The notes beneath the pieces were generated by a model, which saw only the letters and a list, made by a program, of their open reading frames with translations, ran no database searches and was not told where the DNA came from. The translations under genes were made by a program, and so were the position numbers. Shown here piece by piece: positions 20,001-26,634 of a stretch of 46,334 bases of DNA (the stretch's first letter is position 1; the number at the start of each line of letters is the position of its first letter). The DNA is from Oscillospiraceae bacterium. Its GTDB lineage: Bacteria; Bacillota; Clostridia; Oscillospirales; Oscillospiraceae. The stretch is taken from contig JAJQEJ010000043.1 in the NCBI GenBank assembly GCA_021201735.1, positions 1 through 46,334 on the forward strand, in the 5' to 3' direction.

Positions 20001-23000
20001 GCCGCCGAGCCCGCCAATATAATCGCCCGTACCGCTCACTGCCGCGGTATTTTTCGTGTTCGTAGCAAGGGTATTGTTGCCCAACGGGCCATAGGCCGCG
20101 CCCGCAATGCCGCCCACATAGCTTCCACCGCTGACGGCAGCGTTGTTCGTCGCCGTGTGCAGGGCGCTGGTACTGCGGTAAAGGCCAACGATGCCGCCCA
20201 CATAGTCACCGCCGCTGACCGCTCCGTTGTTGGTGGGCGTTGTCATCTGCGCGCCGGTGGTGCCTTCCTGTCCGTCCGCGTTCGCGGCGCTGCCGGCCAC
20301 ACCGCCCACATAGTCGCCCAGCGCCGTGACCGCACCGTGATTGGTGTTGTTGGCCGCCGCCGTGGTACCCCGGACGGCCCCCGCGATGCCGCCGACATAG
20401 CTGCCGTCGGATGTGATGTCGCCGTAGTTTTCATTGTAGGAGAGCGCGGCGTTTTCGCTGTGATAGCCCACAATGCCGCCGGTGTAATCGCCCGTGGCGA
20501 TGACGGGCGCGTAGTTTGTGTTGGCTATACCGCTCGCGCCCATTGCCGCGGTGCCCGCACCGGCAATTCCGCCGACCTTGCTTACGCCGCTGACCGCGCC
20601 GTAGTTTTGAGACCGGTTGACCGCGGCTGACGCATAGCCGACGATCCCGCCGATGTAATTGCGCCCAGTAACGCCGCTTGTCGGGCTGCTGACGCTCGTT
20701 CCGCTGCGCTCAGCTATATCGCCGAATACCAAGCCTGTCGCACCCCCGATCACCCCGCTGGAATAGCCGACCACGCCGCCGACATAATCGCTGCCCGCAA
20801 CTGTGCCGAGGAACGTGAGGCCGTCCAGTGTGCCGCTGGAATAGCCGACCACGCCGCCGATATATTGCCCCGTGCTGTAAACTTCACCCTGCACCGTGAG
20901 GTTGCTGACGGCACCCGCGTTGTAGCCGAAAAAGCCCTGATAGTCGGCGCTAACTGAAGCTGTGGCGCTGCCGATTTTCAGTGTGATGGTTTTCCCGCTG
21001 CCGTTGAAGGTGCCCCGGAAGGGGCTCGCCCCGCTGCCCACCGGCGTCCACGATGTCAAAGCGCTCAAATCAATATCACTGCCGAGTGTGACTGCTTTTC
21101 CGCCAAAATCCCGCCCGGTGTTGACCAGATACGCAAAACCGTTGCATTCGCTCACCGTATTCAGGGTAAACGATACACCGGCGTCGGAATACCAGCTGAT
21201 ATCGATGCCGCTCGGGTCCGCCTCCCCAAGCATATAGGTAATCTTGATGTCTGCGCTGTCAACGGTTACGGTTTCCTGAACGGTACTTGCGGGCGTGATC
21301 ACCGGCGCAGGTGTAACACCCGTTATGATGACGCCTATGTCCCCGCTGCCATGCGTGAGGGTAAATGACACCGCAGTTCCCGCTTCCACATAGACGCTTT
21401 GGGATTCAAGGGATTTGTCCTCGCAGACCTTGCCGTCAAAGGCGGCGGAAAACGCCGCTTCCAAGCCCTCGTATCCCGGCATGACAGGCACAAGCTTCAC
21501 CTGATAAACGGGGCTTACGGTTTCCCCTCCTTGTGCGAGTTCCGGATAGAGCGCACCCTGCCTCCACACGGTATCATGCGCGGAAGCGCCATTGAGATAG
21601 TACAATACCTCACCATATAAAAATGCATTGCTATTTTCAGCAAGCCCCTTATAGCCGGACACGGTAATATCGCTCCGGTAGCAGGCATTCGCCGCCGTGC
21701 CGAGGCTCGCCGTCCCCAGCACGCCGAAGGGCGCGTTGCCCTCCTCATCAAGATAATAGGAAAAGCTGCAACTGACACTGCCCGCCGTCAAATCGCCCGC
21801 GATGCCGCCGATATAGCCGCTGCCCGCATGGACAAGCGCCCCCAAGTTATAGTTGTTCTCCACCTTCACCGTGGCGGAGGTTCCGTAACCGATGATGCCG
21901 CCCGCGCGGCCTGTAAACAACTCACCGCCGACCGTCCCGCTATTCCGGTTGCCGCTGATGGTGGCCGCATACGAGCCCGCGCTGCCGAGAATACCGCCGA
22001 GATAGGCGGACGCACCCGCGGCCGTCATTGAGATGACGCCGGTATTGGCACAGTTTTTGACGGACGCGGCACCACTCAGATCGCCGACGATGCCGCCCGC
22101 CGCAGTGTCCGTCTCGATCTCCACGGTGCCGCTGTTGGTACACCCGCTCACTGTCCCCGTACCTGCAACGCGGCCTGCGATGCCGCCCTTAATGCTGCCT
22201 GTACCCGCAACGTACCCGCTGTTTGTACTCTCTTGCATGGAGCCGGTGGTAATATAGCCCGCAATGCCGCCCGCATAATTCCCGGTACCGACGACATCGC
22301 CAGCATTTTCACATTGTTTGAACGTCGCGGTATTGGCGTATCCGGATATCCCGCCGACATAGTAGTAACCGCTTATCGCACCATAGTTTACACAGTTTGT
22401 AAAAACTGCCGCGCCACTTGTATAGCCCGCGATACCACCGGCGGAATAGCGCAGCATGGTAACATCTACTCGATTGGTCACGTTTGTGAGTTGCGCCGCG
22501 CCGTTTACATACGCGACGACTCCGCCGACGTATGTGTAGGTACCGCTTTGCGCGGAGGTTTCCGTTACGCTGCCCTCAACCGTCAGATTTTTGATGTTCG
22601 CCGACGCACCGATCCCGCCGAACAGCGCAAGATAGGTACCCGCCCTGTTGATGTACAGCCCGGATATGGTATGGGTCTGCCCATCAAACGCTCCATTGAA
22701 CACAACGCTGTTCGACGAGCCGATCGGCGTCCACTGCTCCGCGTCCAGCTCACTCAAATCAATGTCGTCGCCAAGCGCAAAATAGGAACCCGCATACGGC
22801 GTACCCGCGTTCACATCGGCTGCCAGCTTTGCAAGGCCCCTTGCGTCGGAGATGATGTAAGGATCAAACTCCCCGCCGGTGCCTGTCCACAGGTCCTCTT
22901 CCTCCTCTGTCAGGAGCCGCACGCTCGGCGCGGTGAACGTTTCATCTTCCGTATGGTCCACTTCCGCTTCTTCCGCTTCTTCCGCTTCTTCCGCTTCTTC

Positions 23001-23279
23001 CGCTTCTTCCGCTTCTTCCGCTACATCGGAAGACATCTCGTCCTCATCCTCATCCTCGCTGGGAAGCGCCTCTTCTTCCTCTGCTTCCTCGACATCGGAA
23101 GATATCTCGCCGTCCGCCTCATCATCTGCAGACACCTCGCTACCGCTATCCTCATAAGCGCCGACAAGGTCGCCGCTGTCATCGCCGGATTCCTGCGCGT
23201 AGGCAAACGGATATACCGCCTGTGTAAAGACAAGCATGGCACAAATCATGCCCGCCAGCACCTGTTTTGCTTTCGTCAT
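14052..23279 (-). CDS. Giant GLUG-repeat surface protein, last gene of the cobalamin-riboswitch operon (3,075 residues)
   Basis: The start is the ATG of MTKAKQVLAGMICAML, preceded by GGGTGAGGTG and beginning a clear signal peptide (cleavage near YPFAYA-QES); a 40-residue upstream extension of the frame overlaps the previous gene and looks spurious. The mature N-terminus is strongly acidic and holds an (EEA)n run at about residues 83-105. Header modules ('WTPIGS...FDGQTHTISGLYI' and similar) start near residues 130, 693, 1360 and 2266, each followed by GLUG repeats (GGIAGY, GGIVGYS, GGVVGYA, GGLIG). An InlB-B-type pair of repeats lies at about 2090-2260. A Gly/Asp/Ser/Asn-rich spacer, a membrane helix (about 3043-3066) and a basic end (RRKRVDRK) finish the protein. 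It starts 11 bp after the preceding SLH/DUF4430 gene, and no terminator separates them, so it should respond to the cobalamin riboswitch. A role as scaffold or adhesin of the corrinoid uptake apparatus is inference. Confidence 0.9.
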   Translation of the reverse strand: MTKAKQVLAGMICAMLVFTQAVYPFAYAQESGDDSGDLVGAYEDSGSEVSADDEADGEISSDVEEAEEEEALPSEDEDEDEMSSDVAEEAEEAEEAEEAEEAEEAEVDHTEDETFTAPSVRLLTEEEEDLWTGTGGEFDPYIISDARGLAKLAADVNAGTPYAGSYFALGDDIDLSELDAEQWTPIGSSNSVVFNGAFDGQTHTISGLYINRAGTYLALFGGIGASANIKNLTVEGSVTETSAQSGTYTYVGGVVAYVNGAAQLTNVTNRVDVTMLRYSAGGIAGYTSGAAVFTNCVNYGAISGYYYVGGISGYANTATFKQCENAGDVVGTGNYAGGIAGYITTGSMQESTNSGYVAGTGSIKGGIAGRVAGTGTVSGCTNSGTVEIETDTAAGGIVGDLSGAASVKNCANTGVISMTAAGASAYLGGILGSAGSYAATISGNRNSGTVGGELFTGRAGGIIGYGTSATVKVENNYNLGALVHAGSGYIGGIAGDLTAGSVSCSFSYYLDEEGNAPFGVLGTASLGTAANACYRSDITVSGYKGLAENSNAFLYGEVLYYLNGASAHDTVWRQGALYPELAQGGETVSPVYQVKLVPVMPGYEGLEAAFSAAFDGKVCEDKSLESQSVYVEAGTAVSFTLTHGSGDIGVIITGVTPAPVITPASTVQETVTVDSADIKITYMLGEADPSGIDISWYSDAGVSFTLNTVSECNGFAYLVNTGRDFGGKAVTLGSDIDLSALTSWTPVGSGASPFRGTFNGSGKTITLKIGSATASVSADYQGFFGYNAGAVSNLTVQGEVYSTGQYIGGVVGYSSGTLDGLTFLGTVAGSDYVGGVVGYSSGVIGGATGLVFGDIAERSGTSVSSPTSGVTGRNYIGGIVGYASAAVNRSQNYGAVSGVSKVGGIAGAGTAAMGASGIANTNYAPVIATGDYTGGIVGYHSENAALSYNENYGDITSDGSYVGGIAGAVRGTTAAANNTNHGAVTALGDYVGGVAGSAANADGQEGTTGAQMTTPTNNGAVSGGDYVGGIVGLYRSTSALHTATNNAAVSGGSYVGGIAGAAYGPLGNNTLATNTKNTAAVSGTGDYIGGLGGYLKSAAATTSAVPYGVNSAAVSGDASSRYVGGILGWGDGLVQYTCAAGESGTLAVSGGTYVGALAGYIDRSVAINYSYAYANLNGGIGGVLVGGTKSNAVVTYTNSYYLSETDMETDASAKTAARFASGEVAWLLGGGDGTRNTTWTQEQGSLPALVASKPVFKVTVREGTAPEGASFFITNGSFGLPAETDGEGNQWVYVTSGETCEVTTVTQGFALYAISFINPLDSVVKISSDDGTATTAIYTVGPITANYDGAYTIATDVAPDFVWYDDADPAATTFTIRTEGELKGLAYLVNGLGGRTATAFAGMTVELGNEIVILSGNWTPIGTSAAPFQGSFDGKDYTVSGLTLSATGANQGLFGYISGNAQIANLTAANANMLGMGAATGGIVGYAAGSSSLTHLTFGTPDDASAVTGQSQTGGIVGYVAAGTVTVADCVNNGTVSGTTNVGGIAGQTAAGSSEAVPFALTGSLNAGEVSGTTNVGGIVGQAGNYTSFGSADDTAGELVCTNTGTVTSLTTGTAGVGGIVGLAGTYAKFYQSENKGAVRGDITCATSSGNAGVGGIAGNTGTNAAFYASKNSGTINGNISCTLAAIVSGAGGIVGRASSSALLQDCENTGDVSGDITNAYVTSTSGVGGIAGVLAATAPVATGASAATVNDCTNFGTVNGNITGTGTSTGGGGVGGVAGVLTYGSNKLNHCLNAGTVSGNVNIGGVVGQSGPGTTYTACASEGVITVSGAKYAGGIAANIGTGSTVENSCHTGEIIVNTTASVPGVGGITGTNQGSSSTASAAAFSSAVKNSYSTGSMTVIGSRSAVAVGGITGAYYTNNSNSYFCKENILVGTSEAELAVPTATGDENISGLNIPMEEGAYESGELAWRLDLGHTSARLNVWAQDTDSNCPTLDTDSYAPVYRLLVTEAEHGAIVPGIWYVPYGSNVTLTVEPESGYTLKAFGMRDDAGAYYVPDISADGKTVSLSMPEANLTVSPSFILLSAISGGPFTVSFDLNGGVDTDSSADTQTIHAGGRATRPTDPTRTDYVFVDWYVTEVAEGAGNELINYDGFDFTTVMTEDVALIACWRPENGALVMFDMNRDTGAQGSGQVPMQMLAYGETITKPTDPTWESNSDIKTYTFTGWFTAETDGTEWDFDAPLTDENAPDGVLVLYARWNTSIVIPEHYDFTSAESLRDLGISVTQGNSYSGSVFTLGADITLPSDWVSVGGTDAPFEGEFDGNGYTVTLNALVAEPLFRTVGEHGYVHNVNVVGDLAAVSRSTFGCVAGTNQGLVSNCTATLTGAGNVFGSTCGGIVGNNNDGTISDCTATMNIDFSGSTCGGIVGSSTLGVVSGCILTGASVIGGTGLYVGGIIGMANVTEITNCTTEEGSYLPFAGGTGGQLHAGGIIGRYEPVSGAEDTVYISNCVNYADVETGGAYVAGIIGNLGSLNGTTYVLNLAMIDCKNYGNITGGANGTGGLIGRLQERTNVTMEHCFNYGNVLNTNTGSGQSDAGGMIGRLYKMNTTYAPTVTISDCGNEGNITVATENVGGLLGTTYTAATVSIENSYNTGVISGGTSGGGLVGTSTATAVLEIINSYTTGRVENGSTMGGIIGTAATTTGSVALESAYWYGDGDASFGILGTSTSSENLNVSNVYYRLDDPADADDKAYGTAMSTAAFQSGEVAYLLDGGAEEDRGVWTQDGLPALGAPKFYPLALSVTLEGETVPAAEYATVGGKTEDIYQGAGNDIALAVTLPGYTNEAYGPQYEYVYTATVSAQDGGTGTDSLRMPDDEAGILVGITREQTGDIAEPENKPDNKATGASIGGGDDAGTGSVPGDNGDDGGSSDGGNDDGSSSGDDNGDGNNSGDGNDANGGNISVPGGATDGTGTVSLSTAAASGGSGSVPRGQSESSAKTSLSQEVQANTQTDETAQTPVAEEEPAPVAEDPRALSVADDPTQAGLTTVQIIVIGVVIVAALAGGLGAAVIRRKRVDRK
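22961..23032 (-). repeat. 9-bp tandem repeat encoding (EEA)n
   Basis: About seven to eight near-perfect copies of the 9-bp unit TTCCGCTTC (plus-strand reading) encode Glu-Glu-Ala repeats near the N-terminus of the 3,075-residue protein. The unit is a multiple of three, so slippage would alter length without shifting the frame. It probably acts as an extended or helical acidic spacer. Confidence 0.85.
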
Positions 23280-23290
23280 TGTGGCGCACC

Positions 23291-26200
23291 TCACCCTTCC
23301 ACACAATCTTTGAGCATCATTTTCGCTTCGATGAGCATGACGTGGCTCTGCGGGCGCAGCGCATCCGTTGTGTTGACGATGCCCGCCGCAACCGCCCACG
23401 CCATCGCTTCCGCCGCCCAGTCGGATACATCGCCCGCATCCGTGTACGCTGTGTCCAGGTCGGCCCGCTTGCTCACATCCATGCCCGCTTGCCCCGCATA
23501 GCGGTAAAGCATCACCACAAGCTGTTCGCGGGTGATGGACGCGCCGGGGTTCGTACCGTCGCTGATTCCAAGCGACTTTGCCCAGCCCATCGCGCCGTCG
23601 GCGGTATAGACATCAGCGCCCAGCACCTCGCGCATCAGCAGGGCGACAAATTGTTCGCGCGTGACCGACGCGCTCGCCGAGTCCGCTGCATCCGCAAGGC
23701 GCACCGTAATCTTCACGCTATCGGTGTCGGTGGGCGGGTCTCCCGCATACTCAGCATATGCACAGTCAAGCGTAATCACCGTGCCGTCCTCCACCGGAAT
23801 GGCCGCTTTGGGTTTATAGGTCTGTCCGTTGCTGGTGTAGGTGAGGGTGGCCCAATAGTTTTCCTGCATGGCCTCTAGACGGATCTCCGTAACCGATGCC
23901 GGCACTGTATAGGTATATTCCGTCGCCCCCTCGTCAAACGCGCGGGAAAGCGCGCCGTCGTTTTGATAAAAGCGCAGTCCGGTAATTTCCGCGCTGCCGT
24001 TCGCCCAGTCACAGCCGATATCGGCACCGATCTGGCAGGTATTCTGCCACCGGATCGTGTCGCCGTCCTCCACCGTGAAGTCGGCGGTACTGCTGTTGAC
24101 ATACCAGTTGTTATGGGTAATCATCCACCCCGACCCGGCCCCGGAATCAAACTCACCGAATGAATCAATCTGCGTGCCGTCTGAGAGCTTAAAATTCTTT
24201 ATCGCGGCAAGATAGAACGCGTTTTCCAGCGTACCGGTATTGGAGTAGCCGATATCCAGCGCGTCCAAAAGGCGCAGCGTGACGACGGCGATATTGTCAC
24301 CATCCTGATAGGGTACCTGCGTCGGCGAGAGGATGACGCCCAGCGGGGTTTTGTAATCCGCATCGTCCAGGCGCACACCGTAATCCTCAAAGCTGACGGT
24401 CACATATCCATCCGCTTCCTCCGCGCTCAAATCAAAATTTATGCCGCTCGTTGGATAATAGCTTTTGATGTGGGTTTTATCCGCGCCCGTTGCGCTCGTG
24501 CCCACAAGGGCAGCGTCTGTCCGGCTTGTCCAGCCCGCGGGCGGCGCGGTAATTTCTATCGTCACATCAGGCAGTAGAATGTCCTGCATGGTGAGGCTCG
24601 CCGCGTTAAAATTTGCGGGAACGCCAATGTCGGTCAGTGCGCGGTGCGTGCCGTAAGCCGAGCCCATCGAGGTCAGGGCGAGCGCGCCCTCCGTCAGCGT
24701 AATGGAGCCGGTTGCGGTCTGCGGTATCTCAATTTGAACCGTGTTGGCTTCCGGCTGGATGATGTGATACTGTGTGCCGCCGCTGGAGTACCGCGCACCA
24801 TCCAATGCGAAGGAGACATGCGCCGTGTTGGGGAAGCCGGGATTATAAATGCCGGAGAATTTGGGGATGGGCATATATAAACCGGCCAGGCTTACGGACA
24901 CTGTGTCGCCTGGGCAGATTTCATCCCGTCCCTCCACGTTATTGTCGATCATCACTTCCAGCTGTGCGCCACGCACCACGCGGTAATCTGTGACGCCGTC
25001 CGTCTCGATCCTTACAATATTGTTGCCGGGTGCAATTGGCACGTCAAAGCGTCCTGCGGTGCCGGTCACCTGCTCCCACGCGCCCAGTTCGCCGCCCCAG
25101 ACAGTCGCTGTGGAAACGGCAACCGCATCGCCCTCAGGCGTCATCGTCAGCGTACCGGTGTCACCCAGAAAATAGCAGGTGTTGTATTCCGCATCCCAGT
25201 TGATACCGCCAACTTCACCGTAGGTGTCCCCCACCGTCACCACGAATACGCCGGTGCGGGCGGGGTCGGTCGCGCCGTAGAAGCCGCTGGTACTTGTACC
25301 CCACATGGCTTTCCCGTCGTTATTGACATCCAGCGCATCGTAGCACACCTCAACAATGGCCATACCTTCTTTCTTTGCGGTAACCCAGGCCCAGTTGTCA
25401 CTTGCATTGCCGCCGTCTGTCGTTTCAATCGATATGACGTCGTCGCCCGCGATCACATTGTAATGGAAATCCGGCTCGACCATGATATTGTCGGTGATGG
25501 TCTGGATAATCTGCCAGGCCGCGCGGTAGGCACGCACTTTATACTGCTCGCCCACGCCAAGCGTAAGATTGTTTCGCTCATTGATGTTTAGCAGCAAACT
25601 GCTCTCTTGCATCGCAAGGCCGGAGGTGTCCTGCTCCTCGGTTGATTGCGCCGCGTCAAAGCCGATCTCCAGCCTGTCGCCCTCCACATTTTTCAGAAAG
25701 CCCGCCTTCGTCCGCATGCCCGCCATGGACACGCGATAGGTCATGTCGCTGCTGCGCGAAATATTGAATACATGGTCTACCGTTCCATCGCGCAGCGTGG
25801 TGGTCTTCACGCTGTCAATCCGCTCTGCGTTAAAGTTCAGCACCTGCGTGTAAAGCGCCGCCTCCGCCCCCTTGGGCGCGTTGATCGTAAATGTACTGGT
25901 TTCCTTGAGACTCGTCGCGAGACTGGCCGTATCCGTTCCGGTTTGAATCGCGTTGTTTTTCCAGATCGCAATGCCCACATTATGCGCTACCGCGTAGTCG
26001 TTAGTGGGTGTAAACAAGCTATAGTACAGCAGGGCATTGCCGCTGACATAGGTGAGGACTGGATAGCAGTCGTATCCGGCGGCATTCACATAGGGCGTAC
26101 CCATCGTGACCACACCGACCTTGTTCATCAGGGTGACCGTGTAATCATCCGTGGTGGCCTTTGTCCCGCCGTCCTCATTGGTGATATATGCCTCCACCAG

Positions 26201-26602
26201 ACGTAAATAGATATTGGTGTCATCCATCTCCTGATATGTCCCGCCGGAGGCTTCCGCAGGCAGGGTGAACGCGCCTCCGCCCAGGCTTTTGCCGCTGCCG
26301 TCCACCGCGCGGAAGGAATAGGTGCCGCGCTTGAGCTTCATGGCGTAAATGTCGTATTCCGTGTCGCTTTTTGTGTCCTTGCTGACGGATTTGATGGCGC
26401 TCCCCGCCGCAAAGACGTCGCGGTTATCCGTGTCAAAGCCCTCCGTCGGGTAAAAGCTCAGCCCACTCGTCCCCACCACGCCTTTGGGGACATAGACCTC
26501 GACGGAGTACGTGTCGTCGGCCGCCACCGCGCCCATCGGCAGCAGCGGCAGGCATACCGCGATGGCCAGCAACAACACCAGCAAATTCCTTGTTTTTTTC
26601 AT
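23291..26602 (-). CDS. SLH-anchored surface protein with DUF4430 (transcobalamin C-terminal-like) and cadherin-like domains
   Basis: About 1,103 residues. The start is the ATG of MKKTRNLLVLLLAIAV, preceded by AAGGAGAG and opening a signal peptide (cleavage near GAVA-ADD); an in-frame ATG 36 bp upstream overlaps the transporter gene and has no such support. The N-terminal 780 residues contain several probable beta domains I cannot name. At about 784-865 a DUF4430-type domain is visible by its ending 'GSGWMITHNNWYVN...VEDGDTIRW...TCQIGADIG', which matches the DUF4430 protein two genes upstream (GWMYQVNGW, QDGDVIEW, TCNLGIDVG). A cadherin-like beta sandwich follows at about 870-965, then SLH-type repeats (VTREQFVALL..., ITREQLVVMLYRYAG...) to the end. 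SLH domains bind secondary cell-wall polymers. DUF4430 is the family that includes the beta domain of intrinsic factor and transcobalamin, so extracellular corrinoid binding is likely but inferred. Confidence 0.85.
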   Translation of the reverse strand: MKKTRNLLVLLLAIAVCLPLLPMGAVAADDTYSVEVYVPKGVVGTSGLSFYPTEGFDTDNRDVFAAGSAIKSVSKDTKSDTEYDIYAMKLKRGTYSFRAVDGSGKSLGGGAFTLPAEASGGTYQEMDDTNIYLRLVEAYITNEDGGTKATTDDYTVTLMNKVGVVTMGTPYVNAAGYDCYPVLTYVSGNALLYYSLFTPTNDYAVAHNVGIAIWKNNAIQTGTDTASLATSLKETSTFTINAPKGAEAALYTQVLNFNAERIDSVKTTTLRDGTVDHVFNISRSSDMTYRVSMAGMRTKAGFLKNVEGDRLEIGFDAAQSTEEQDTSGLAMQESSLLLNINERNNLTLGVGEQYKVRAYRAAWQIIQTITDNIMVEPDFHYNVIAGDDVISIETTDGGNASDNWAWVTAKKEGMAIVEVCYDALDVNNDGKAMWGTSTSGFYGATDPARTGVFVVTVGDTYGEVGGINWDAEYNTCYFLGDTGTLTMTPEGDAVAVSTATVWGGELGAWEQVTGTAGRFDVPIAPGNNIVRIETDGVTDYRVVRGAQLEVMIDNNVEGRDEICPGDTVSVSLAGLYMPIPKFSGIYNPGFPNTAHVSFALDGARYSSGGTQYHIIQPEANTVQIEIPQTATGSITLTEGALALTSMGSAYGTHRALTDIGVPANFNAASLTMQDILLPDVTIEITAPPAGWTSRTDAALVGTSATGADKTHIKSYYPTSGINFDLSAEEADGYVTVSFEDYGVRLDDADYKTPLGVILSPTQVPYQDGDNIAVVTLRLLDALDIGYSNTGTLENAFYLAAIKNFKLSDGTQIDSFGEFDSGAGSGWMITHNNWYVNSSTADFTVEDGDTIRWQNTCQIGADIGCDWANGSAEITGLRFYQNDGALSRAFDEGATEYTYTVPASVTEIRLEAMQENYWATLTYTSNGQTYKPKAAIPVEDGTVITLDCAYAEYAGDPPTDTDSVKITVRLADAADSASASVTREQFVALLMREVLGADVYTADGAMGWAKSLGISDGTNPGASITREQLVVMLYRYAGQAGMDVSKRADLDTAYTDAGDVSDWAAEAMAWAVAAGIVNTTDALRPQSHVMLIEAKMMLKDCVEG

Positions 26603-26634
26603 ATTCTTTTCTCTCCTTACTATGATCAATCTCA

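Noticed and set aside
2522..23279. Regularly recurring short motifs (ccgccgacata, ccgccggtgta and similar) resembling a CRISPR or DNA repeat array
   Set aside because: They are the codons of GLUG motifs (GGIVG and relatives) within open reading frames, with irregular spacing and no unique spacers.
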